The translations under genes were made by a program, and so were the position numbers. Positions 13,201-28,200 of a stretch of DNA of 64,000 nucleotides are shown one piece after another (the first letter of the stretch is position 1; the number at the start of each line of letters is the position of its first letter). The notes under the pieces are model-generated. The model was not told where the DNA came from, made no database searches, and saw nothing but the letters and a program-made list of their open reading frames with translations. Source of the DNA: Sipunculus nudus (Eukaryota > Annelida > Sipuncula > Golfingiida > Sipunculidae); NCBI GenBank assembly GCA_026874595.1, contig CM049317.1, positions 56,020,118-56,084,117 of the forward strand. Direction: 5' to 3'.

Positions 13201-16200
13201 ATTTCCAACTTAACACAAGTCCAAAAATATTTAACAGCAGTGTGTTTAACATGTTTTTCATAGTCTGATGTTATAGTCCAGCTTTTAATCAGCAGTATAC
13301 CCTAATATGTTTTGATAATATCAATGTCACATATGACTTAACGGCTATATGTGCGTCATTTCCTCATTTGTATGATTTATTCACATTTTGAGGCAAAGCT
13401 AAGGCCATACACTAATTATATCAATGAACTATGGCTATAATACAATACCAGTTAATATGATCATGTCAGTACATTTGGCACAATTTCAAACAGTTTTAAG
13501 CCCAATTTATAGAGCGGGGGGTGGGATGAAGAATCTATGAGAAAAACTGAGAAAGGATTTTTATATATTTTATGCAAACTTCAGTGGGAAGTACAAGGGG
13601 GTTACACTTGAATGAAAATTTGGAAAAGAATATTTTTCCAAGGTTTTATATGCATAAATTTAGGGGTGAGAGTATCGGATTTCCCAAATTTGTTAGATAA
13701 TACCCACCCCTACTCGTATAGGCCTAAGTAGCAGTAATGGTGTTACCACTTGCTAGTCTACGGATGGAATGACGACCGACAAAGACCATATGTACCTAAA
13801 ATGACTAAGAGTCATCTGAGCTGAAAATGAAAGGTGAAGCACCAAAACAGTGAAAATCGTGGAAATGTGCATTTGTGATGAAGACGGGAAAAACAGTTAT
13901 TAAAAAAAATATGAACACAGTGAGGGAGTTTAGATATTTGCCAGGCACAGTGTGACTCTAGGATGTAAAGGAAAAGTATAGGATCAATGGCTCTTCCTAA
14001 TTATTTAGCTGAAGTTAAATTGGGCGAGGCCGTTTTGGGTAAGGTAGTTTTACATAGGGAACAAGGAGGCCCAAAGGATTAATAATTACCAGTCAAATGA
14101 TGCCTTGCTGTGATAGTGAAATGGAAGTTGGAAAATGAATCATATTCGTTGGATGGAAGCCTCATACTCAGCCGTACAAAAGCCATCAACTATATCGATC
14201 GAATAAAATAACATTTTATTCACTTTATATTCAAATATTATTTATTCATTTGATTCAGACAGGGAGTTAATATGTGCACATGATTGCCCTACTGGGCACC
14301 CTTTGCTTAATGTGGTACATGTATATACCCTAATCCTTGTGCATGAAATACACCAGTGAGTGTTTACTTCAGTAAGTGTTTGTCACTATTAATATACGCA
14401 ATATCCGGGATACGAGTTACCATAACCCTTCTAACGCGAAATACACCAGTATGTGTTTACACTAGTAAGTGTTTATAACTATTAATATATGGCATATCCT
14501 GGATATAACTATTAATATATGCTAAATCCGTATCCAGAGCAAGTGTTAGTCACTATTAATATATGCTATATCCGGGATACGGGTTACCCTAAGCATTCGG
14601 ACATGAGATCCTCCGGTAGGTCTTTGTTACTATTAATATATGCTGAATGCGGGATACGGGTTACACTAACCCTTCGGACATGGAATACTCCAGTAAGTGT
14701 TTGTCACTATTAATATATGCTTTATCCGGGGTAGGGGTTACCTTAACCCTTCGAGCATGAAATACACCAGTAAGTGTTTACTCTAGTAAGTGTTTGTCAC
14801 TTTTAATATATGGTATATACTGGATACGGGTTACCCTTACCCTTCGGGCATGAAATGCCCCATTATGTGTCTGTCCCTATCCGGAGCAAGTGTTAATCTC
14901 TATTAATATATGTTATATCCGGGATACGGGTTACCCTAACCCTTAGGGCGTGAAATACTCCATTAAGTGTTAGTTACTATTAGTAATATGCTATATCAGG
15001 AATACAAGTTACCCTGACACTGTGTACATGAAATACTCCAGTAAGTGTTTGTCACTCTTAATATATGCTATTTCTGGGATACAGGTTACCCTAACCCTTC
15101 GGGCATGAAATATTCCAATAAGTGTTTGTCACATTTAATATATGCTATATCCGGGATACGGGTTAGCCTTACCCTTCGGGAATGAAATACACCAGTAAGT
15201 GTTTGTAACTATTAGTATTTGCTATATCCGGTGTACGAGTTACCCTAACACTTCGAGCATGAAATACTCCATTATGTGTTAGTCACTATTAGTAATATGC
15301 TATATCCGGGTTACGAGTTACCCTGACACTTTGTACATGAAATACTCCAGTTAGTGTTTGTCACTATTAATATATGCTATATCCGGGATACGGGTTACCC
15401 TAACCCATAGGGCATGAAATACTCCATTAAGTGTTAGTCCCTATTAGTAATATGCTATATCAGGGATACGAGTTACCGTGACACATTATACATGAAATAC
15501 TCCAGTAAATGTTTGTCACTATTAATATATGCTATTTCCGGGATACGGGTTACCCTAACCCTTCGGGCATGAAATATTCCAAAAAGTTTTTGTCACATTT
15601 AATATATGCTATATCCGGGATACGGGTTAGCCTAACCCTTCGGGAATGAAATACTCCAGCAAGTGTTAGTCACTATTAGTAATATGCTATATCAGGGATA
15701 CGAATTACCCTGACACTTTGTACATGAAATACTCCAGTAAGTGTTTGTCACTATTAATATATGCTATTTCCGGGATACGGGTTACCCTACCCCTTCGGGC
15801 ATGAAATATTCCAATAAGTTTTTGTCACATTTAATATATGTTATATCCGGGATACGGGTTAGCCTTACCCTTCGGGAATGAAATACTCCAGTAAGTGTTT
15901 GTCACTATTAGTATTTGCTATATCCGGTATACGAGTTACCCTAACACTTCGAGCATGAAATACTCCAGTAAGTGTTTGAATACCTTCGGGCATGAAATAC
16001 TCCAGTAAGTGTTTGTCACTATTGATATATGCTATATCCGGGATACGGGTTCCCCTAACCCTTAGGGCATGAAATACTCCAATAAGTGTTTGTCACTATT
16101 AATATATGCTATATCCGGGATACGGGTTACACTAAGCGTTCGGACATGAGATACTCCAGTAAGTCTTTGTTACTTTTAATATCTGGTGAATGCGGGATAC

Positions 16201-19200
16201 GGGTTACCCTAACCCTTTGGACATGGAATACTTCAGTAAGGGTTTGTCACTATTAATATATGCTTTATCCGGGATACGGGTTACCTTAACCTCCGAGCAT
16301 GAAATACACCAGTAAGTGTTTACTCTAGTAAGTGTTTGTCACTTTTAATATATGATATGTCCTGGATACGGATTATCATAACCCTTCGGGCATGAAATGC
16401 CCCATTATGTGTTTGTAACTATTAATATATGCTATATCCCTATCCTGAGCAAGTGTTAATATCTATTTATATATGTTAAATCCGGGATACGGGTTACCAT
16501 AACCCTTAGGGCATGAATTACTCTATTGTGTGTTAGTCACTATGAGCAAAATGCTATATCCGGGATACGAGTTACCCTGACAATGTGTACATGAAATACT
16601 CCAGTAAGTGTTTGTCACTATTAATATATGCTATTTCCGGGATACGGGTTACCCTTACCTTTCGGGCATAAAATATTCCAAAAAGTGTTTGTCACATTTA
16701 ATATATGCTGTATCCGGGATGCGGGTTAGCCTTACCCTTCGGGAATGAAATATTCCAGTAAGTATTCCAGTAAGTGTTTGTGACGATTAATTTATGCTAT
16801 ATCCGGGTTACGGGTTACCCTAACCCTTCGAGCATGAAATACTCCAGTAAGTATTTGTCACAATAAATATATGGTATATCCCTGATACCGTTTACCCTAA
16901 CCCTTCGAGCATGAAATACACCAGTAAGTGTTTACTCCAGTAAGTGTTTGTCACTATTTATATATTCTATTTCCGGGATATGAGTTACCCTAACCCTTTG
17001 AGCGCGAAATACACCAGTAATTGTTTAGTCCAGTAAGTGTTTATCACTATTAATATATGGCATATCCTGGATAGGGGTGACCCTAAGTCATCGGAAATGA
17101 AATTCTCCTGTTTTTGTAACTATTAATATATTCTAAATCCGTATCCGGAGCAAGTGTTAGTCACTATTAATATATGCTACATCCGAGTTACGGGTTACCC
17201 TAAGGATTCGGACATGAGATACTCCGGTAAGTCTTTGTTACTATTAATATATGCTGAATGAGGGATACGGGTTACCCTAACCCTTCGGACATGAAATACT
17301 CCAGTAAGTGTTTGTCACTATTAATATATGTTTTATCCAGGATACGGGTTACCTTAACCCTTCCAGCATGAAATACACCAGTAAGTGTTTACTCCAGTAG
17401 GTGTTTGTCACTTTTAATATATGGTATATCCTGGATACGGAATACCATAACCCTTCGGGCATGAAATGCCCCATTATGTGTTTGTAACTATTAATATATG
17501 CTATATCCCTATCCGGAGCAAGTGTTAATCTCTATAAATATATGTTATATCCGGGATACGGGTTACCTTAACCAATAGGGCATGAAATACTTCATTATGT
17601 GTTAGTCACTATTAGTAATATGCTATATCCGGGTTACGAGTTACCCTGACACTTTGTACATGAAATACTCCAGTTAGTGTTTGTCACTATTAATATATGC
17701 TATTTCCGGGATACGGGTTACCCTAAACCTTCGGGCATTAAATATTCCAATAAGTGTTTGTCACATTTAATATATGCTATATCCGGGATAGGGGTTAGCC
17801 TTACCCTTAATTCGGGAATGAAATATCCCAGTAAGTGTTTGTCACAATTAATTTATGCTATATCCGGGTTACGGGTTACCCTAACCCTTCGTGCATGATA
17901 TACTCCAGTAAGTATTTGTCACAATAAATATATGGTATATCCCTGATACGGTTTACCCTAACCCTTCGAGCATGAAATACACCAGTAAGTGTTTACTCCA
18001 GTAAGTGTTTGTCACTATTTATATATTCTATTTCCGGGATACGAGTTACCCTAACCCTTTGAGCGCGAAATACACCAGTAAGTGTTTATCACTATTAATA
18101 TATGGCATATCCTAGATACGGGTGACCCTAAGCCATCGGACATGAAATTCTCCTGTGTTTGTAACTATTAATATATGCTTAATTCGTATCCGGAGCAAGT
18201 GTTAGTCACTATTAATATATGCTGTATCCGGGATACGGGTTATCCTAAGCATTCGGACATGAGATACTCCGGTAAGCCTTTGTTACTATTAATATATGCT
18301 GAATGCGGGATACGGGTTACCCTAAACCTTCGGACATGAAATACTCCAATAAGTTTTTGTCACTATTAATATATGCTTTATCAGGAATACGAGTTACCTC
18401 AACCCTTCGAGCATGAAATACACCAGTAAGTATATACTCTAGTAAGTGTTTGTCACTTTTAATATATGGTATATCCTGGATACGGGTTACCATAACCCTT
18501 CGGTCATGAAATACCCAATTAAGTGTTTGTAACTATTAATATATGCTATATCCGTATACGGAGCAAGTGTTAATCTGTATTTATATATGCTATATCCGGG
18601 ATACGGGTTACCCTAACCCTACGGCATGAAATACACCAGTAAGTGTTTGTCACTATTAATATATGGCATATCCTTGATACGGGTGACCCTAAGCCTTCGG
18701 ACATGAAATACTCCATTAAGTGTTTGTAACTATTTATTTATGCTATGTCCGTATCCGGAGCAAGTGTTAGTCTCTATTAATATATGCTATAACCGGGATA
18801 CGGGTTACCTTAAGCCTTCGGACATGAGATACTCCTGTAAGTCTTTGTCACTATAATGACATATTAATATATTAATATATGGGGAATGCGGCATACGGTT
18901 AACCCTAACCCTTCGGACATGAAATAGTCCTGTGTTAGTCACTATGAGTAATATGCTATATCCGGGATACGAGTTACCCTGACAATGTGTACATGAAATA
19001 CTCCAGTAAGTGCTTGTCACTATTAATATATGCTATTTCCGGGATACGGGTTATCCTTACCTTTCGGGCATGAAATATTCCAAAAAGTGTTTGTCACATT
19101 TAATATATGCTATATCCGGGATACGGGTTAGCCTTACCCTTCGGGAATGAAATATTCCAGTAAGTGTTTGTCACGATTAATTTATGCTATATCCGGGATA

Positions 19201-22200
19201 CGGGTTACCCTAACCCTCTGTGCATGAAATACTCAAGTAAGTATTTGTCACAATAAATATATGGTATATCCCTGATACGGTTTACCCTAACCCTTCGAGC
19301 ATGAAATACACCAGAAAGTGTTTACTCGAGTACGTGTTTGTTACTATTAATATATGCAATATCCGGGATACGAGTTACCCTAACCCTTCGAGCGCTAAAT
19401 ACACCAGTGTGTGTTTACACCTGTAAGTGTTTATCACTATTAATATATGGCATATCCTGGATAGGGGTGACCCTAAGCCATCGGAAATGAAATTCTCCTG
19501 TGTTTGTAACCATTAATAAATGCTAAATCCGTATCCGGAGCAAGTGTTAGTCACTATTAATATATGCTACATCCGAGTTACGGGTTACCCTAAGGATTCG
19601 GACATGAGATACTCCGGTAAGTCTTTGTTACTTTTAATATATGCTGAATGAGGGATACGGGTTACCCTAACCCTTCGGACATGAAATACTCCAGTAAGTG
19701 TTTGTCACTATTAATATATGCTTTATTCAGGATACGGGTTACCTTAACCCTTACAGCATGAAATACACCAGTAAGTGTTTACTCCAGTAAGTGTTTGTCA
19801 CTTTTAATATATGGTATATCCTGGATACGGAATACCATAACCCTTCGGGCATGAAATGCCCCATTATGTGTTTGTAACTATTAATATATGCTTAATCCGT
19901 ATTCGGAGCAAGTGTTAATCTCTATAAATATGTTATATCCGGGATACGGGTTACCTTAACCAATAGGGCATGAAATACTCCATTATGTGTTAGTCACTAT
20001 TAGTAATATGCTATATCCGGGTTACGAGTTACCCTGACACTTTGTACATGAAATACTCCAGTTAGTGTTTGTCACTATTAATATATGCTATTTCCGGGAT
20101 ACGGGTTACCCTAACCCTTCGGGCATTAAATATTCCAATAAGTGTTTGTCACATTTAATATATGCTGTATCCGGGATAGGGGTTAGCCTTACCCTTAATT
20201 CGGGAATGAAATATCCCAGTAAGTGTTTGTCACAAATAATTTATGCTATATCCGGGTTACGGGTTACCCTAACCCTTCGTGCATGAAATACTCCAGTAAG
20301 TATTTGTCACAATAAATATATGGTATATCCCTGATACGGTTTACCCTAACCCTTCGAGCATGAAATACACCAGTAAGTGTTTAGTCCAGTAAGTGTTTAT
20401 CATTATTAATATATGGCATATCCTAGATACGGGTGACCCTAAGCCATCGGACATGAAATTCTCCTGTGTTTGTGACTATTAATATATGCTTAATTCGTAT
20501 CCGGAGCAAGTGTTAGTCACTATTAATATATGCTATATCCGTTATACCGGTTATCCTAAGCATTTGGACATGAGATACTCCGGTAAGCCTTTGTTACTAT
20601 TAAAATATGCTGAATGCGGGATACGGGTTACCCTAAACCTTCGGACATGAAATACTCCAATAAGTGTTTGTCACTATTAATATATGGTTTATAAGGGATA
20701 CGAGTTACCTCAACCATGAAATACACCAGTAAGTATTTACTCTAGTAAGTGTTTGTCACTTTTAATATATGGTATATCCTGGATACGGGTTATCATAACC
20801 CTTTGGGCATGTAATACCCCATTAAGTGTTTGTAACTATTAATATATGCTATATCCGTATACGGAGCAAGTGTTAATCTGTATTTATATATGCTATATCC
20901 GGGATACGGGTTACCCTAACCCTACGGCATTAAATACTCCAGTACTCCAGAGATACTCCTGTAAGTGTTTGTCACTATAATGACATATTAATATATTAAT
21001 ATATGGGCAATGCGGAATACGGTTAACCCTAACCCTTCGGACATGAAATAGTCCTGTGTTTGTCACTATTAATATGTGCTATATCCGGGATACGGGTTAC
21101 CCTAACCCTTCTGGCAAGGAATACTCCAGTAAGTGTTTGTCACTATTACTATATGCTATATTTGGGATACGGGTTACCCTAACACTTAGGTCATGAAATA
21201 CTCCAATACAAGTTTGTCACTATTAATATATGGTGTATCCGGGATATGGGTTACCCTAATCCTTCGGACATGAAATACTCCAGTGATTGTTTGTTACAAT
21301 TAATATGTGCTATATCCGGTAAACGTGTTACCCTAACACTTCCGACATGAAAAAACCCAGCAAGTATTTGTCACTAATAATATATGCTATATCCGAGATA
21401 CGGGTTACCCTAACCCTTCGGGCATGAAATACTCCAGTAAGTGTTTTTCACTAATAATAAATGGTATATCCGGGAAACGGGTTACTCTAACCCTTCGAGC
21501 AAGAAATACACCAGTAGATGTTTACTCCAGTAAGTGTTTGTCACTTTTAATATATGGGATATCCTGGGTAGCGGTTACCCTAACCCTTCCGGCATGAAAG
21601 ACTGCAGTCAGTGTTTTTCACTATTAATATATGCTTTATCCGGGATACGGGTTACCCTAACCCTTCGGGCATGAAATACTCCAGTATGTGTTTGTCACTA
21701 CAGTATTTCCTTGAACAGACGCCCGGGCGTATATTTTTTTTCAGACCCTTCTTTGACCCGGCGTCTAAACAAGGCCGGCGTCTATTCAAGGTCGACGTTT
21801 ATAAAAAAAATACATTATCAGGCTAGTCGTACATAACTTAAAAAAATAACAAGTCGAAACAATAAACCTGTCGGTCACTACTTTGAACAATTGAAAACAT
21901 CGCCGGTACACGGATTGTGTTTACGAAATATCCGAAGATGCTATTGGGACACGCGCAATTTCTACAATCACACACCATATAAGAACTTACGGGGAACCAT
22001 AATAAGAGATTTTGCAGCTGTCCACAAGAATCTGTCTCCACCCGCCTCTCGGAACCAGGTACCCTGGTGTTTCATGTGGCTGTTCCATTTATTGGTTACA
22101 TTGTTTCTATTTGAACACGGGGTGGCTCTTCCATTACATATGGACCATGTACAACTTGTAACATTGGTTTCTTCGAAATAAAGGGGGTTGGTATTTATAA

Positions 22201-25200
22201 CGGGACAGCGTAATTCATTTTTATGACACTTACCTCCCATCTTTTAACTGATTCAGCTTAACACGGCGTATTCAAGCGTTTCCGACTTGGTATAAATTAA
22301 ACACGGGGCCGGATGGCTCTTCCATAAACTGTGCACCGCGTACAACCGGTAATATTGGTACCGTCCAAATACGGGGGTTTGTACGTATAACGGCACTGGG
22401 AAGTTCATTTTCATGACACATTCCTTCCGACTTCTAACTGTTTCAGCTTGACAAAGCGTATTCAAGCGTTTTCGACCTTATATATACCGGTATGTGACAT
22501 TTACTGCTGGGAATATTCAATAGATTGTATAGGTGTCGACAAGAGCAAATACTCTTAAAATTGTTTAAGATTATCTCAGAAGCGTGGTTTCAGTAACATT
22601 GGGGACGCGCTTAAAAAATGAAAGCAAAAAGCGTAATTTCGCTTGACAGTAGCTACAAATTATACCGCTTGACACCATCATTTTTTTGTCTTAATACTAC
22701 ACAAGAAATGAGCCCAAACGAATTTTAACAGATCCGTTCAACCATTTGTGAGGCAGACTCTCACCGTACCAAGTTGTACCGCTTGTATCAAGCGGTATTA
22801 GTTTTACCTAACTTGACAGCAGTGATGGTGTTAGTCTTCTCACTGCTATACTATTTGTGAAGCGTTTACTAGAATCGGTGATCGCCTTTAATCATAATGG
22901 GCGAATCGGGAATATTTGGTGTCCCTTATGGAAACAGGCATGCAAATAAGAAAAAAATAAAAAAAGATTTATAGAGGAATAAATGTATTTACACAAACAC
23001 AAACCGGAATTTTAACAAAACTTTCGGGTTAATTTGACCGGTAAATGCACCAATTACAGTGACGGAAAAAAACATCTGGCGGCAAACATGGAAACTACTC
23101 TGACACCCGGCCTCTAAACAAGACCAGCGTCTATTTAAGGCCGGCGTTTATTTTTTTTACGACATTGTTTTGCCCCGGCGTCTAAATAAGACAGGCGACT
23201 ATTTAAGGCTTGGCTTCTGATCAAGGAAATACGGTATTAATATCTGGTATATCCCTGATACGGGTGACCCTAAGCCTTCAGACATGGAATATTCCAGTAA
23301 GTTTTAGTAACTATTAATATATGCTATATCCGTTTCAGAAGTAATACCGCAAAAGCCAGTTACCGAAAAGAGGATGCCAAGGCCTTCTTCACACTTGTAG
23401 CTGGTGCAGGTTTGGATGAGGTAACGGAGGAAATTAACGGCAACCGCCCAATTGTAAAATTCAAAAGAAATTATTTCCTTACAATACGAAAATCACTTTG
23501 TGAAACATTAAACCTTGAAAGTTACTAAACAAGCAAAGAAGCAACAGACAAATGAGACTGTAAAACTGCAAAATCCTCAGAAACATTGAGAGCAAATTGT
23601 CTAAATGGAAACGGCAAAACATGTAATATATTTATTTGTCTTCCAGATTTGCTGCTAATTTGCATTCAAAGCAACATGAAATAATACTATAATGAATCCA
23701 ACTCACATGAAACTGGAAATGATTAATAATAACGAATAGGTATGGATGCATGTGGTATGGTCAACCAAGTTAGCAAGAAATAAATCTTGTCAATCCAGAA
23801 CAATGCTCTTTCAAGTGATAAACCTTATAAACAGTAAGAAAATATACACTTTGGATCTAAATAGAAAGATGTATCCTATTGAGCAGGGAAATACATATGT
23901 TGGATCTAGAAAAGATAAATGTGTACACTTTTAAGGATACCTCAAGATACCAGTGGTTGTATGACTTTGCATATTCAAATTTATAATACAATACTTGTCA
24001 TGGTAGTATTATAATGTATTGGTTGTATTCAGGAATTAGTAATGATCTAGCATGATTCTTATAAACAAAAATTGAGTAATTACCCAGATTATAGTAGTGT
24101 ACTTCTGGATATTATGTTAACACTTTTTGAACTCAAGTAATGAAACAAGTGAATGCTGTTAGAACTCTTTAATTCCTCCTGATGCTGAACCCTGACCCCA
24201 TTTGAACTGTAAACTGAACTGTTCACATATATATAGGCACTGTGAGGCTGACACACTGCTTCCTGTAACCTAAGATGCTGAGGGATGGGCTTAGCCATTG
24301 GCTGCCATGGTGAAGGTACTTGACTAAGTACATGAGGCATTTAGCCAGAGTGATGAAGTCGTGTGTGTGTGTGTGTGTGTGTATATATGATGTGCAGGAA
24401 AAATATATATGATCACAATTTACAACACAATTTGTTTAGTTTCTGACCATTGTTTTTAATAAAAAAAAAATGTTCTATATTTGTGTTCTTGAGGCTTGTC
24501 TGAAATGATTGTGCGCAATATCTCTTTTATGAATGGAATAGATCCTACTTTTTATATATAATTTTTTTTTGCTCAGCTGACTATGTGTCATCTTAGCTAT
24601 AGTCATGGTCCGTCGTCCATCCAACCATCCATCCTTTCGTGAACAGGTCGTGTTTTGGAACCATGGAACCCACAAATCCAACATAATACAAACAGTTGAT
24701 CCGGCCAAAATCTCCTACCATACAGAAAATTTGGTCGGTAGGACTTCATTCCTGTGAGACATCAAGGGGAAACCTCGTTTTCCATTAAGAACCCATGGTT
24801 ACACTTGAAGACTGCCTAATATAAAACCACTGATCTGTTTTTGATCATAATGCATATTCTTATTTGCTTTCGCATACTAGAAATTGGGCAAGAATTGAGT
24901 TATATATGTTGAAGTCACGGCTACAATTATAATGCACTTTTCCAAAATTTAGGAAATATATTTACTCACTTAACTTCAAAATTGCTTTAGCTGGATATTT
25001 TTTTCAGGGATATAAATATATTCAAGTAAGATTCGATTGTTTACCTAAAAAATTAGAACTGAATTTTACAAAATTTTAACTTATCAGCCTAAATGAAATA
25101 TGAATACCTATATATATTTTTTTAATTTAAAAGTTTTCATACACCATGTCAGTGTTGTTCCCATCAAGCCTACCTAGTACAGCCTACACCTGTGTTATGT

Positions 25201-28200
25201 AACCCACTCCAGGCAGCTTGCCTCGGCTCAGCTTGGCCACTACTGGCAGACTTCCCCTCTACCCTGCCAACCCCCCTCCCCCCCCCCCCCCGCCCGGGAT
25301 GTGCATGAACTAGATGAATTTGAAAATTGTATATGTTAAATTAATTCATATTCTTCGCGTTTGCTACATTTTAGATTTCGTGGGGAATAGATCCAAATGT
25401 TCAAGTGGGGAGCTTTGGGGCTGCAGGGCCACGCCCCATGGAAACATTGTTATCTTTTTCAGCTCAGTCCCTCCGTCCGTAGATATGGCACGTTTTGAAT
25501 CCGTAAGACCGAGGAATCCAAAATTCAGGATAATGTTAGATGTCCCCACGATCTCCTACCAAGCCGAAAACAGGGTCTTTGACGCTTCGTTCCTTTGGTA
25601 AATTAAGGAAATACCTCATTTTTAAATTAGAAACCTATTTTCAGACTTCAGGACTGCCTAAGATCAAAACCACTCATATGTTTTTCCACAAATTTACCAT
25701 AAATATTCCTCTATATAGTTCCTATGTACATGCCACAAATTAGGTCTGTATTATATATTATAAAAAAGTAAAGGGCCCAAACATATTGCAGTTTGTAAAA
25801 GTTCTGGAAAAAGATATTTGGTCACTTAACACCAATTAATGTTAAAGCTAGGGACTTTTTTTAGTAATATATCTTTAATTAATTTAATTGTAAATCCAAA
25901 TCTTTTAAATTTTTAAAATATAAGCAAAAATATAAAATAGTTGCCTAAATTTAACCATGGCACGTTATTTTCTCGTAAGTATATTTAACTATTTTACAGC
26001 TGGGATACATGTGAATTTAATCTGTTGAATTCTGAAATTTGAAAGTATAAGCTTACAAATTATTCTAATTATTGCATTTTTTTCAGATGCTCTAATGTAT
26101 TTGCATTTTGTGTATCTAAGACCCCACTCTTGCTCAATAAAGCCTTGCCTAGGTAACCTTATTAGCACTGGCAGAACATCTCTGCTGAGATAAACATACA
26201 TATATTCTCATGGGCCCAACCAAACCCCCCCCCCCCCCCCCCACCCATCCCCACCACCACCATCAACAATTATATTGCAACACATGGTTTGATATTGTCA
26301 ACTGTATTTCTTTAAAAGTAAAGCTGCTTTTGATACAATGTGCACAACTTTTCTTATAATGTTAATTCAAGAAGTGATCCAAAAGATGCCACGTTTTTCT
26401 GATGTAGCATTTTTAAGAAATTATTTCCTTTTAAATAATTAAACAAAATATAATTTTACCCATCAGTAGGCATAATTTGATAATATATGAAACAATTCAT
26501 TGAATAACGGTGCAATTGAAAATTTTGAAATATGGAGTGTTATTTTCATATATTTATTGCTTTGCAAATTTAATAATTAAATTTTTTAGAAAAAGAAATT
26601 TATCTATGTGCAAAATGTGACGTTACCTGACTAAATTAAGTAAAAATGTTAATGCAATTTAGATTTGTGAATCAGTTTAAATCTTCAGATATATATGATA
26701 TACTGTTAATATATAGTAAAATTTATAAACTTAAAAAAAAACTTAACAAATGAAAAAATAGGATATAATGCAAATATTTGTTCATGATTTTCCTGTCTCA
26801 GTAGAATGGATATTAAAATTATTTGTTTTGTTTTACACCTCTCTGCCTGTTTTTAAATATTTCAAAATAATTTATTAAATTAAAATTAAATTTTATTCTT
26901 TATGTATATGCAGAGGTGCTGTTACTCCCACCAGTCCCTGTAAGTACCATTCAATTTAATTCCGTATCCTATATTTATATGCAAAGTCAGTGAGCCCTAG
27001 TTACTGAGCACTGAGAATAGTATTTTCATTGCAACTTCAAAAGTCTATGGTGATGCAGTCATAACTGTCACAATCAGCTGATCGGCGTGACCCAAGGGTC
27101 CCTTGTTTTATCAGAGAAGTAAATCTGTAAATTATTTTCAAATGCTGTCAAATAAATATCACCCTTTCAACAGAAAAAAAAAATAAAGTGGAAAACCTAA
27201 GGAATCTTTAGTAGACACTATAAACGAGGATCATGCATTTTTAATTCAGCTAACTATAAGTCATCTGAGCGATAGTGGTGGTCCATTGTCCGTCTTCTGT
27301 CCGTCCGTCCGTTCGTCCGTTCGTCCGTCCGTCGTCCCGTCTGTCAAAATGGGCCAAATATAATTTAAATAAAAATACTAACAGTATCATCTGAAAATGT
27401 ATTAAAATAATATAATGGAAATGAATGATTAATGTAATAATATTTCATAATTTGATAAGTATTACGGGGTGTGTATATACACATGTGTGTGTATGTTTAT
27501 TTGTGTGTGTGCGCAATTTATATGAATTATCAGTATAGACGTAATCTACTTGCAGCCTATAAAAATAAGAAATATTGTTGGTTTTAGATTACCTATATGT
27601 ATAAAATCTAAAGCCATGTTCGTTTTGGACAGTTAATGACAGGTATACGGCAGAGTTTCTCTCCCATATTTTGAAAAGTTTTCAATATGCAGTGTAAAGA
27701 GGACATTTCGGAGGCACCTTTCACAAAATAGAGTACTAGCTGTTCTCTTAAATGTCTTTGTATAACGTAGTCAAAGATGAATGGGTGGGGGTACCCGTGT
27801 GTGGGGCTATATTATTTATAGTTCCTAAAAATAAGAAAAGAAAACTGTACTGTCTATAAATTAAAATGTATGTAACACGTTGATTTTCGGATGGTGGAAC
27901 TGCGCATGTACGTTCCTAACTTGCCACATATCAATATTTGAATGATCGTTTTTATGTTTTGGGAGATCACAGGACTATACTGAGCACAGGACTATACTGA
28001 GCACAGGAGTATACAGAGTGAGAGTGTCGAAGCGACAAGGAAGAGTACGTGTGTAAGAGATTATTTTCAGACTCTACCCCCCCCCCCCCCCCGCCGAGAT
28101 ATATATGAAACACGGAGATATATCTTCTCTACTGAATGTCCGGCAAATTGCGGAATTGCTCAAAGAATGCCCTTCCTTTCAATCTGGGCTGGGGCTTCCC

